Shown here: one piece after another, positions 54,175 to 63,225 of the stretch
Position numbering within the stretch: position 1 is the stretch's first letter
Layout of the letters: each line of letters begins with the position of its first letter
Source: Prevotella sp.
GTDB lineage: Bacteria; Bacteroidota; Bacteroidia; Bacteroidales; Bacteroidaceae
Assembly (NCBI GenBank): GCA_017557405.1
Contig: JAFYYV010000003.1
Span: 1-64,000, forward strand
Length of the DNA: 64,000 nucleotides
Reading direction: 5' to 3'
Notes under the pieces: model-generated
Database searches by the model: none
What the model was told of the DNA's origin: nothing
Seen by the model: the letters and a program-made list of their open reading frames with translations, nothing else
Translations under genes and position numbers: made by a program

Positions 54175-55995
54175 TCAATACTTTTTCAACCAGTAATAGG
54201 TGTCGCCATCACCATGAGGACTAACTGTGAATCTTTCCTCATCGACAGTAGAGATGCCGTGAGGTACAAGCATAATGCAGTCAATCATCAAGGTACGGGT
54301 ATATTTCTTGATACTCTGCTCTCTAGGCGTAACATTGGTTTCCACCAGCAAGGAGACTTGTGGCTCTGCCTCAGTCAGTCCCCAAGTAGCACATGGGAAC
54401 TTGAAGTCTTCTGCAAGCAACAAGTAGTTGACTTCGTCGGAAGTCGTGACAATGTTGTTTTGAAGCAGTTGCTTTTGTGGTTCACCTTGTTGGTCGTGGA
54501 AATTGATGGTACATTTCAGTTTAGATGGCAGACGCTGGACTTCTGTAGCATTGCTGTCGTTGGCCAGAGCTGGAGCTGTAACGAGATAGATGTCGTATCC
54601 GATGTTGGAGAGCACATTTCTGATATTGAACAGTACAGAGTGGTTAGTAGTTGGCTTAAGCTGTTCGAACTCCACGAATGCATCATCCCATATCTTTCCG
54701 TAGAACCTGTTATTGTTCATAATTCTGCGAGTGATGGGCGATACGGTAGGCTCCATCTCGTGGGAAATAGTATTTTCGGATTTACTGACTTCCTGGATGC
54801 TTCCTTGCTCTTCTGCTTCAATGATAATCCATTGATAGAATGTATTCAGCTTGTTGATTTTCCAGTTGTCAGTTTTCATGACTTGTCCATTTGAGCACTG
54901 AATGTTTTCAGTCCCGTTGAAGATGCCTTCACTTCCGAAAGGTTTCTGTGTGTTCACGTTAGAGCGACCGCCAAATTGGTAGTAGTGGAGGTTGTTGTCG
55001 CCCCAGTTGTACTTTCTGCTTTCATATCTTTCAACAGCGATGGTCGACAAGGCAGAGTCGGTCAGATGTGCGTCGGTGTTCAACGTACGACTGAAGGTCG
55101 TGCCTGCCATGATGGCCAAACGTGCATTGGTGTAGGAAAGTGAATCGCGGAACCTTACTTGGTCGTCGTAGTTGAAATATGGTTCGTACTCCTCGATGAG
55201 TCGTTTCCATTCCTTGTTTGTTGGAACCACCATCCAGTAGGTACTGTCTTCGGTATTCAACTCTGCTTCTAAGAAGTTGTATTCAAATAGGTCATTCTGT
55301 TGTACAAATACAGAATCGAGATAGACAGTCTTACCATCTTCCAGACCACCAGCAACGCTTCGTCCCGGTATAAACTCCTTTCTATAAAAACGTGGGTTAT
55401 AGAAAAAGCTTCTTACACTGTCGAGGTCGGCGTCTTTACGAAGATACTCGAATACATTGGGAAAATACTGGGCTTTTCTGTCAATGGTAAAGAGAATGCC
55501 ATTGTTGTAATGCTGGTTGCTCGTCAACATTTTACTGTTGCCAAAGGCCCCAGGAGCTAACTTGGCATATTTTCCATTCATCATCACCAGAGAATCATTG
55601 CTGGTCTCTGTCAATGAATGGTTATACATAGCGATATGGTTCTGTATAAACTCCTTGATGACAGTGTTGTCGTCTTCATTCACCTTTCCCTTCTCTGCAT
55701 TATAAGCCGCGATAAGTTCATCAGCCTCTTGTGCAGTGAAATTGTCATTGGTGGGGGCGAAAACCGTAAACACCTGGCTGCTATTCAAAGCCTTATCATA
55801 ACCGCAGGCCTGCACAACCTTGGCGAAGTTACTTAGGTTGCTGTTCTGAGTGATGGCTTGCCAAAGTGAAGCATCGTTCATGCCTTCACTTTGTTGGTCA
55901 TAGTGTTCATCCCAAGTGTCAGAACAGGCCATAAAGGTGAGGGCTACAAGTGCGAGCCCTATTACCTTATTAAATATACTATATCTTTTCATCAT
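54175..55995 (-). CDS. fasciclin (FAS1) domain lipoprotein
   Basis: 606 residues. Lipoprotein signal (lipobox FMAC, Cys about 24). The first FAS1 domain covers about 40-190 (SLWQAITQNSNLSNFAKVVQACG, FTVFAPTNDNF, IKEFIQNHIAMYNHSL, ILFTIDRKAQYFPNVFEYL). A second, more diverged FAS1-like region follows (about 195-400, WMVVPTNKEWKRLIEEYEPYF), then a C-terminal beta-rich domain. FAS1 domains are adhesion or ligand-binding modules at cell surfaces. ATG 55995 is used; a TTG at 56001 would add two residues. Between another FAS1 gene (16 bp away) and the second SusC (29 bp away). Confidence 0.88.
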   Translation of the reverse strand: MMKRYSIFNKVIGLALVALTFMACSDTWDEHYDQQSEGMNDASLWQAITQNSNLSNFAKVVQACGYDKALNSSQVFTVFAPTNDNFTAQEADELIAAYNAEKGKVNEDDNTVIKEFIQNHIAMYNHSLTETSNDSLVMMNGKYAKLAPGAFGNSKMLTSNQHYNNGILFTIDRKAQYFPNVFEYLRKDADLDSVRSFFYNPRFYRKEFIPGRSVAGGLEDGKTVYLDSVFVQQNDLFEYNFLEAELNTEDSTYWMVVPTNKEWKRLIEEYEPYFNYDDQVRFRDSLSYTNARLAIMAGTTFSRTLNTDAHLTDSALSTIAVERYESRKYNWGDNNLHYYQFGGRSNVNTQKPFGSEGIFNGTENIQCSNGQVMKTDNWKINKLNTFYQWIIIEAEEQGSIQEVSKSENTISHEMEPTVSPITRRIMNNNRFYGKIWDDAFVEFEQLKPTTNHSVLFNIRNVLSNIGYDIYLVTAPALANDSNATEVQRLPSKLKCTINFHDQQGEPQKQLLQNNIVTTSDEVNYLLLAEDFKFPCATWGLTEAEPQVSLLVETNVTPREQSIKKYTRTLMIDCIMLVPHGISTVDEERFTVSPHGDGDTYYWLKKY

Positions 55996-56011
55996 TGTCA
56001 ATTATCAATTA

Positions 56012-58090
56012 TTAAAGATCATCTTCCATTTCACCATCACTATCAGCGCCATAGACACTCTTCGGCACCAGCTCCAGGAAGTCGAGTGCAAACTCATTGT
56101 TGTTGCCTTGCTTTCCATCGGATGCCACCCTGATTCTCATGTAATGGTCCTTGGTAGAATCAAGAAATGACTGGCTGATGATTTTACGTATACCGATATT
56201 GTATGTGATATTGTAGGCTTTGCTGCCCTGACCACCATTGTCACAATACAAGGAGCGCGGATGGGGATATACACCGAGGTTCTTCATACTCTTGTAATAC
56301 TCGGCTTTCTGCTCTGCAGTCTGATTGTCGTAATCATCGAGGTCGCTAATAAAGTCCTCACCAATATAATAATCAGAGTCCAAAGCCTTGGTCATATCCA
56401 GAGGAATACCTTGTGGTACGTTGTCAATATAGATTTGGGCCACGCCACGGCTATTCTGTTGTGTGTAGCCGAGTCGTACCTGCCATTCTCCGTCGAACGG
56501 TACTGGCGGCAGGCGGAATGTGATGTCATAGTTTCCTGTGAGGTTGAACTCATCCCACATATAGATATCAGCCCAACTAATAGGTCTTCTCCATGTTAAT
56601 TTGCAATTGGTGGATGTCACGCCATCAAGATAGCCATCGGGGAACCACCAGTTGCGTCCGTATTTATCTTCTGTGCTTCGCTGTTGGAAGGGGTCCCCCA
56701 AAATGCGCAGACCATTCGTGATAAATTCGGGAAAGACAGTGTTGAAGTCCATGCGGATACGCACATTGTGGACGATATCACGAACATCCTTGGTGAATGC
56801 AACGATGTCATCGACATAGAAGTAATGGCCATTGATTCCATCGTGATCGTATTCATCAACAGAAGGATCGATATGCTGTCCCAAGAAGTTGAACTTCGCA
56901 TCGTTACGTCGGTTGATATAGCGCTGTCCCCTCTTGCAACCGCCCAAATACTTACTGACCGTGATCTTGTCGACCTTGATCATAGTGTGAGGAAGGAGGG
57001 TGTAATGCCAGTCACAAGGATTGATAAGAGTCTCATCAATACCGATAGCACCTTCAAAGGGAGGCTTGTTGGGGATTTCCTGTGGAGTGAGGTCATCAAC
57101 ACCGGCAGCAATCATGTTCAGAATGTGGTACTGGACGAAGCGATGCAGGGGATTGACACTATCCGTGAGGTTTTCAAAACTATGGCCAGGCGCATTCACA
57201 TCTTGGGGATAGACTTGGTCATAGATTTCGCAAGCCAGATCATAAAGGGCACGGAGGTCACCTTTCTTAATACCATATTTCGATTCCAACAATTCGTCGG
57301 GTTCGATAAAGAATGTGTAACCGAATTTCTTGGTGTCAGGTGCTTCGTATTTTCTCTTAGCATCTTCGGCATCACCTGAAGTAATGTAATAGTCCTCGTA
57401 ATCCTTTGGATTATAGTTCTCGTCTTCAACTAGCAAGACATCATTGATAACTCCCGTGGCCAGCAGTGCATTGTAGAAGGTGCTGATTTTCGGATTCTCG
57501 CGCATAAGGTCAGTCACGTAACTGTTTGACTTTTCAATGACTGCATCGATGGGCTGGACTATACCGTTTTCCACAGAGTCATCCTTTTGGTCGAAATAAA
57601 TATGTGCTTGTCTTTCCAGATAGATAACGCCATTACTGTCGTTGTCAAACCCAGGTTCAGTTGCCAAATAACGGTTCAGCATGTTCACCGTCGGTAATTT
57701 GTGTCCGATCATCTCATAGGTGGTGTACATGTAAGAAACCAAATGGGTACGGGCGATGGTGTCGCAGTCGGCATCGCTCAACTGTGAGACACTGCTGAGC
57801 CCACGACCTTTGAGGAATTTTTCTACTGCATCGTTTGACGGCGCAAAGCAGGTGTAGTGGCCGTAGGTGGCAAGCAGATCCATCAAGCCGGCTCTTTCCA
57901 CAATCTCTGCGAACTCGCTATATTGCGGACGTTCCGGACTTTTCAGCCAGTCGCTCATCATTTCACCCGTGAAGGTATAGAAGTATTGGCTATCAGGTTC
58001 ATCGGAGCAACTGGTCAATATCAGCGTGGGAGTGAGCATTACTAAAAGTAAGGCTCCCACGATTCCTTTATATATTGTCTTACGTCTCAT
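56012..58090 (-). CDS. fasciclin (FAS1) domain lipoprotein with beta-sandwich tail
   Basis: 692 residues. Lipobox LTSC (Cys about 28). FAS1 domain 1, about 42-200 (YSEFAEIVERAGLMDLL, YTCFAPSNDAVEKFL, THLVSYMY); domain 2, about 200-480 (PKISTFYNALLATGVI, HRFVQYHILN, FYVDDIVAF). Residues about 510-690 look like a beta-sandwich (WADIYMWDEFNLTGNYDITF, WQVRLGYTQQNSRGVAQIYI) and end FALDFLELVPKSVYG; this resembles a binding module but I cannot name its family. Encoded 8 bp after the first SusD, so translationally linked to the first pair. Confidence 0.87.
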   Translation of the reverse strand: MRRKTIYKGIVGALLLVMLTPTLILTSCSDEPDSQYFYTFTGEMMSDWLKSPERPQYSEFAEIVERAGLMDLLATYGHYTCFAPSNDAVEKFLKGRGLSSVSQLSDADCDTIARTHLVSYMYTTYEMIGHKLPTVNMLNRYLATEPGFDNDSNGVIYLERQAHIYFDQKDDSVENGIVQPIDAVIEKSNSYVTDLMRENPKISTFYNALLATGVINDVLLVEDENYNPKDYEDYYITSGDAEDAKRKYEAPDTKKFGYTFFIEPDELLESKYGIKKGDLRALYDLACEIYDQVYPQDVNAPGHSFENLTDSVNPLHRFVQYHILNMIAAGVDDLTPQEIPNKPPFEGAIGIDETLINPCDWHYTLLPHTMIKVDKITVSKYLGGCKRGQRYINRRNDAKFNFLGQHIDPSVDEYDHDGINGHYFYVDDIVAFTKDVRDIVHNVRIRMDFNTVFPEFITNGLRILGDPFQQRSTEDKYGRNWWFPDGYLDGVTSTNCKLTWRRPISWADIYMWDEFNLTGNYDITFRLPPVPFDGEWQVRLGYTQQNSRGVAQIYIDNVPQGIPLDMTKALDSDYYIGEDFISDLDDYDNQTAEQKAEYYKSMKNLGVYPHPRSLYCDNGGQGSKAYNITYNIGIRKIISQSFLDSTKDHYMRIRVASDGKQGNNNEFALDFLELVPKSVYGADSDGEMEDDL

Positions 58091-58098
58091 ATTGTTTT

Positions 58099-59898
58099 TT
58101 ATTTTTTAGTTGTCTTTTGGTAACTCTCATCTTCACCACTACCAAAGGCTGGATTCTGCACAAGATTCAAGTTCACTTTCATCTCGTCGAGATTATATGG
58201 CCAATAGATGGCATCCATCTTGGCTAGATGGTTGCTAATCAGTCCAGCACCTGTTGTAGCTTTCTGCAAGGCGGCCGAAGCCAGTACTTGGGTGTTGCCT
58301 ACACGTTGTGAGAGGCGGACAAGATCGAACCACCGCTTGCCCTCGAACATCAGTTCGCGCTGGCGCTCTTGAAGAACTAGGTTCTCCATATCGGCTTTGC
58401 TGCTGTAGTCGGCTCTGCGTAGCGTGTCAACGAGTTGGCTTTGGCAAAGAGCTCTCTTGTTGACAGCATTGACAAGGGTAAAGGCTCTATCAAGAAGAAC
58501 TTTGCTACTCTCACTGGGTTCTGCATCAGAGCCATCACTGACCATCTGCGTTAGGGCTTCAGCCTTCAGCAACATGATATCTGTCAGACGATAGATAATC
58601 CAGTTGGATCCGTTACGGTTCTGTGTATAGCGTGAACTGTAGGTTGCACTTGGAGTTGAACCAGAGGTAACTTCAATCTCAATTGAACTCGTCGTAAATT
58701 TGTGAATGGCATTGTTGCTGCTACTGGTAGTGCTACCACTGTAAACACAATTGGTATAAATGCGGGAGTCCAACATCTTATTGCGGTATGCATATACCTT
58801 GCGGTCCTGTCCACTATTGTCAATCTGGCTATAGATGTAATCAGTTGGAGCAACCAGACCAATCGTAGCATTGGAATTGCCATAGAAGGTATTGACGGCT
58901 CCGTTGGCTATTCCGCCACCATTATCTCCAGTATTATCATCGAAAATCAACTGGAAGATAATCTCTTGGTTCACTTCGTCTTGATTCCCTCTGTCTCTTC
59001 CGAACAGTATTTCGTATGCATCACCGAAATAACCGCTTGATGTCGAATTGCTCACCAATGGGAAACCGTTGAACTTTTCCTCGATGTCATTATTCTGCAT
59101 GATGGTTGAAGAATTCCTCTGCTTACGGTTCTCTTCTGCAATTGCTTTCTTGGAATCAATCACCAAGTCTGCATAACGGACGCAGTTCTGATAGTCTTTT
59201 TTCCAGAGGTAGAGTTCACAAAGCAAAGCGTGGATGAAATCCTGTGTAACACGTCCTGTCTGGTAGAGTTCTTTAGTGACAGGATAGCGTTTCACGGCGT
59301 AGTTTTTCACACTCTCCAAATCATCGATCAGTGAGTCAAGCACAGCATCGAATTTGGTAGCAGGCAGGTCCATCTTCTGATCGTCGTCTGTAAAGGCTTC
59401 TCTCGAGAATGGCACATCGCGGAAGGCACGAATCAGATAGAAGTAGCAGAGACTGCGGAGTCCTACCATCTCGGCGATGTTGGCCTGCAGTTCACTCTCG
59501 GTATAAGCTGGATCGTCAGCAGCAACACCGGGAGCGTATTTAATCACCGTGTTGCAGCGGTTGATGACCTGGTAGAATCCCGACCAGTCCGTATATCCAT
59601 TCTTGGCGTCAATGTTCTCCTTGAGCAATTTTTCAAGGCTTCCGTCGGAAGTTACATTACTGCCTGGGCCGATATTATCGCTGCGGAATTCACCCCATAC
59701 CATCATTCTCTTGATGACGGCTTCAGATTGCAGACCAGAATAGCAGCCTGCTACGATGGCGTCAACATCAGCCTTCTCATTCCAGAACTTCTCCAGAATA
59801 ATTTCGTTTTGAGGCTCAATCTCCAGGAAGTCTGAGCAGGAAGAGAGACCGCAGATTGCGCAGATTGCGCATACTATATAATAATGTATTCTTTTCAT
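58099..59898 (-). CDS. SusD/RagB-family surface lipoprotein (first pair)
   Basis: 599 residues. Lipobox LSSC (Cys 21) followed by SDFLEIEPQNEI, the standard SusD beginning. Conserved ELQANIAEMVGLRSLCYFYLIRAFRDVPF (TPR helix) and LVLQERQRELMFEGKRWFDLVRLSQ near the C-terminus. Ligand-binding lid of the SusC channel 12 bp upstream. The bound ligand is unknown. Confidence 0.96.
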   Translation of the reverse strand: MKRIHYYIVCAICAICGLSSCSDFLEIEPQNEIILEKFWNEKADVDAIVAGCYSGLQSEAVIKRMMVWGEFRSDNIGPGSNVTSDGSLEKLLKENIDAKNGYTDWSGFYQVINRCNTVIKYAPGVAADDPAYTESELQANIAEMVGLRSLCYFYLIRAFRDVPFSREAFTDDDQKMDLPATKFDAVLDSLIDDLESVKNYAVKRYPVTKELYQTGRVTQDFIHALLCELYLWKKDYQNCVRYADLVIDSKKAIAEENRKQRNSSTIMQNNDIEEKFNGFPLVSNSTSSGYFGDAYEILFGRDRGNQDEVNQEIIFQLIFDDNTGDNGGGIANGAVNTFYGNSNATIGLVAPTDYIYSQIDNSGQDRKVYAYRNKMLDSRIYTNCVYSGSTTSSSNNAIHKFTTSSIEIEVTSGSTPSATYSSRYTQNRNGSNWIIYRLTDIMLLKAEALTQMVSDGSDAEPSESSKVLLDRAFTLVNAVNKRALCQSQLVDTLRRADYSSKADMENLVLQERQRELMFEGKRWFDLVRLSQRVGNTQVLASAALQKATTGAGLISNHLAKMDAIYWPYNLDEMKVNLNLVQNPAFGSGEDESYQKTTKK

Positions 59899-59910
59899 AT
59901 TCGTATCTTT

Positions 59911-62900
59911 TTAGAACTCTACAGTGATACCTAAAGTGTAAGAACGTGAGCGTGGAGTTTGTGCATTGTCGATAGCAGGAGAGTTGCCTCCAGCAGAGAT
60001 ATCTGGGTCAACACCCGAGTATTTCGTGAGAACGAATGGGTTATTGGCACTAGCATACAAACTGATGCGGTTCACTCCAAGTGCACGAGCATATTTCCTT
60101 CGGATAGTGTAGGAAAGCTGTGCATAACCCATACGGAGATAAGAACCATCTTCAACAAAGCGGTCGCTGATCAATGTGTTATAGTTGGTTTCTCCATACA
60201 TGGCACGTGGAATTGATGTGATGTCACCCTCTTTTCTCCAACGGTAGTTCACAGCCTGGCTCTGATTGTTGTTGTTAATCATGGCTTCTGCGTGCAGACG
60301 TGCTCTGTTGATAATCTTGTTTCCAAAACGATAGTTGAACTGTGTGCTCAGACGCCAGTCTCCATAGTTGAATGAGAAACCGAAACCACCTGTCAATTTA
60401 GGCAATGAAGAACCGAGGTACACAATGTCGAGCGCGTTAATCTGACCATCGTGGTTGATATCTTCATAGATGGCATCACCACCGTTGAAACGATAGTTAC
60501 GGCCGGTAGCATCGTTCGTGTAGTTGAACATCATGCGTACAGGATCGCCTTTACCATCAACGATGAGTTCACCGTCTGCATTCAGGGCTACAGGTGCAGT
60601 CTTGCCTTCAGCCAGGAACTGTGTGCGTTCTTCTGGCGTCATGCGGTTGAAAGTAGAGTAGTTGTATTGGTACACACCTTTATAGCGGAAACCGTAGATG
60701 GCACCAAGCGGGTTGTGCAACTGTACGCGTTGGAGTGTTTCATCATTGGAGAAACCGAATACCGAGTTGTAGCTGTCGAGTGTCAGGTCGTCCAATTCAA
60801 GCAATTCATTGCGGTTGTTACCAAAGTTGGCATTAGCGTCCATCGAGAACTTGCCTTTATGAATCAAACGGTTGGTGTTGACGTGGAACTCCCAACCTGT
60901 ATTTCTCATCTTACCTTGGTTACGATAGGAAACTGATGTGAATCCAGAGTTTGAAGGAATGCGGTAGTTAGACAGCAGCATGTCGGTTGTTGTCTGCCGA
61001 TATCCCTCAATGGTCACTGTCAGACGGTCGTTCAAGAATCCCAAATCGATACCGCCGTTCCAGCTCGTCACAATTTGCCATTTCATATTCGTCAAGCGGA
61101 TGTTGTTCGGTCTCATGGCCTGCATGTCAATATAGCGGTCTGTAGAACTATACTTTGAGGTATACAGGTAGTCTTGACCAGGCTGGTTACCTACGCGACC
61201 CCAACTGGGACGAACGGCAAACATGGACAACCATTTTCTGGTGGGTTCCATCCAAGGCTCGTCGCTGATGATCCACTTGGCAGAAACAGAGGGGAAGTAA
61301 CCCCAACGGTGGCCCGGGCCAAATTTCGTGGTACCGTCTATACGCAACGAGGCGTCTGCGATGTAGCGTCCTTTGTAGGCGTAGTGTGCAGAGGTGGTGT
61401 AGTACATTGAACGATGTTGGCTAAACGAAGAACTCAATCCATTGATTTGTCCGCCACCTTGTGTGGTTGTGATGCCCGACGGAGCGCCTTTCTTGTCTTC
61501 GCTCTGGCTTGTCGAAGAACCGCTGGTCAACTCGAAACGGCCCAACATCATGAATGAGTGGTCCTTATTATGGAACGCTGGTATCAATGTCAGCGTCTGT
61601 TTCGTGTTGAATGACACACTCTTAGAAGAATTGTCAGAAGTTGTGTTCACACCCTGATCCCAAGATACAGTTTTCAGTTCTTGTGGGTAGTAGCGACTCG
61701 AATAGTTATTGCTGACGTTCATTAAGACAGAACCACGCCAGTTCAACTGCCAAGAGTCGTTATCCATACCAAGCAGATGGTATTGAATAATCAGTTCTGG
61801 ATTCATGTCGTAGCTGGTCTGCTTGTTCTTGGCTAGTTTGGCACTAGCCACAGGGTTCACAATACCTTTCTGGTCGTTGTTGAAGATCGAACTACCACTC
61901 TGAAGCATTGTATAGTAGGCAGAGGTGTTCTCGCCCGTTACAGGATCCTGCTCATAGATAGTCATATTTGGCATCTTTCTCATAGCGATGTCAAGCAAAC
62001 CGTCAGTATTACGGTCATTCTTCGTATATGTCAATGAGAGGTTCGTGCTAACGCGGATGCGTTCACTGATGTTATAGTCGAGTGCAACACGTGTAGAGAA
62101 ACGTTGCAGCTTCTGCTTAATCATCGTACCCGTCTCATGGTCGTAACCAGCACCAATACGGAAGATTGCTTTTTCACCACCACCGCTTACGGTAACGTAG
62201 TGGTTCTGGCGAAGACCCCATTGTGTGACGGCATCACGCCAATCGGTATTGTTGTTGTACTGCTCGTATTCCGAGAACGATGGGTCGTAGTTCAATTCAG
62301 GAATGTTTGCAGCGGCGTCACTCTGCTCAGGATTGAAGTATGCCTCCTTCAGCAACATAGTATAGTCGTCACCGTTCAGCAGATTATAGCCCTTAGGCTG
62401 ATAAGTGCCCGTCAACTTCAATGAATACTGCAGTCTGGGTTTTCCTCGTGAACCACGCTTGGTTGTTAACTCGATGACACCATTTCCACCTTGTGAACCG
62501 TAGATGGCCGTAGCGGCAGCATCCTTCAATACACGGATGTCAGCGATATCCTCAGGGTTGATGTTCAGCAACTCTGCGAATTTCTCATTGTTGGCAGAGT
62601 TGAGGTCGAAGTTGTTAAGGTCAACTTGACGAACATTACCATCGACAACAATCAATGGGTTGGCGTCTGTCAGAGTAGAGAGTGAAGTTGCACCACGCAG
62701 ACGCATGGTAGAACCAGCACCCAAGTCACCAGAGTTTCCGATAATGTCAAGACCGGCGATACGTCCCTGGATGGCTTCATCGATGGTCGTGAATGAAAGT
62801 CCTTCCACCTCTTTCATAGAGAATGACTGTGTGGCGTTGGCAATCTCTCGCTCCAGAATGGGCAATCCATTACCGCCACCGACACGTCTTTCTGCCTTGA

Positions 62901-63222
62901 CAACCACTTCATCAATTTGAGTACCTGATGACATGACGATGTCATAAGTCGTCTTATTGATGGGTTGTGTGATGGTTTTCATAGACACGTAACTGAAACG
63001 GATCTTGTCTTTGTCGTTCTTCACTCTCATTGTGAAGTTACCGTTCAGGTCGGTTATGGTAGCCTCGATGACACGTCCGTTACCGTCGATTTCGCAGACG
63101 TTGACGCCCATCAGAGGTCCCATCTCGTCACTTACGGTTCCGTGAACCGATGTGATCTGTGCGCTTACAGCAGTTGTTGCCATCAGCGCTATAATGATGA
63201 TGATAGATCTGAGTATTTTCAT
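59911..63222 (-). CDS. SusC/RagA-family TonB-linked outer-membrane channel (first pair)
   Basis: 1103 residues. Signal peptide (1-21, ending AVSAQ), a carboxypeptidase-like domain (about 25-108: VHGTVSDEMGPLMGVNVCEIDG), a TonB-box-like segment (IDEVVVKAERR), plug (about 135-260: IDEAIQGRIAGLDIIGNSGDLGAGSTMRLRG, VLKDAAATAIYGSQGGNGVIELTTKRG) and a barrel ending SYTLGITVEF. Imports a large ligand with its SusD partner. It begins 3 bp after the upstream FAS1 gene, so it is very likely transcribed from a promoter outside this window. Confidence 0.97.
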   Translation of the reverse strand: MKILRSIIIIIALMATTAVSAQITSVHGTVSDEMGPLMGVNVCEIDGNGRVIEATITDLNGNFTMRVKNDKDKIRFSYVSMKTITQPINKTTYDIVMSSGTQIDEVVVKAERRVGGGNGLPILEREIANATQSFSMKEVEGLSFTTIDEAIQGRIAGLDIIGNSGDLGAGSTMRLRGATSLSTLTDANPLIVVDGNVRQVDLNNFDLNSANNEKFAELLNINPEDIADIRVLKDAAATAIYGSQGGNGVIELTTKRGSRGKPRLQYSLKLTGTYQPKGYNLLNGDDYTMLLKEAYFNPEQSDAAANIPELNYDPSFSEYEQYNNNTDWRDAVTQWGLRQNHYVTVSGGGEKAIFRIGAGYDHETGTMIKQKLQRFSTRVALDYNISERIRVSTNLSLTYTKNDRNTDGLLDIAMRKMPNMTIYEQDPVTGENTSAYYTMLQSGSSIFNNDQKGIVNPVASAKLAKNKQTSYDMNPELIIQYHLLGMDNDSWQLNWRGSVLMNVSNNYSSRYYPQELKTVSWDQGVNTTSDNSSKSVSFNTKQTLTLIPAFHNKDHSFMMLGRFELTSGSSTSQSEDKKGAPSGITTTQGGGQINGLSSSFSQHRSMYYTTSAHYAYKGRYIADASLRIDGTTKFGPGHRWGYFPSVSAKWIISDEPWMEPTRKWLSMFAVRPSWGRVGNQPGQDYLYTSKYSSTDRYIDMQAMRPNNIRLTNMKWQIVTSWNGGIDLGFLNDRLTVTIEGYRQTTTDMLLSNYRIPSNSGFTSVSYRNQGKMRNTGWEFHVNTNRLIHKGKFSMDANANFGNNRNELLELDDLTLDSYNSVFGFSNDETLQRVQLHNPLGAIYGFRYKGVYQYNYSTFNRMTPEERTQFLAEGKTAPVALNADGELIVDGKGDPVRMMFNYTNDATGRNYRFNGGDAIYEDINHDGQINALDIVYLGSSLPKLTGGFGFSFNYGDWRLSTQFNYRFGNKIINRARLHAEAMINNNNQSQAVNYRWRKEGDITSIPRAMYGETNYNTLISDRFVEDGSYLRMGYAQLSYTIRRKYARALGVNRISLYASANNPFVLTKYSGVDPDISAGGNSPAIDNAQTPRSRSYTLGITVEF

Positions 63223-63225
63223 ACT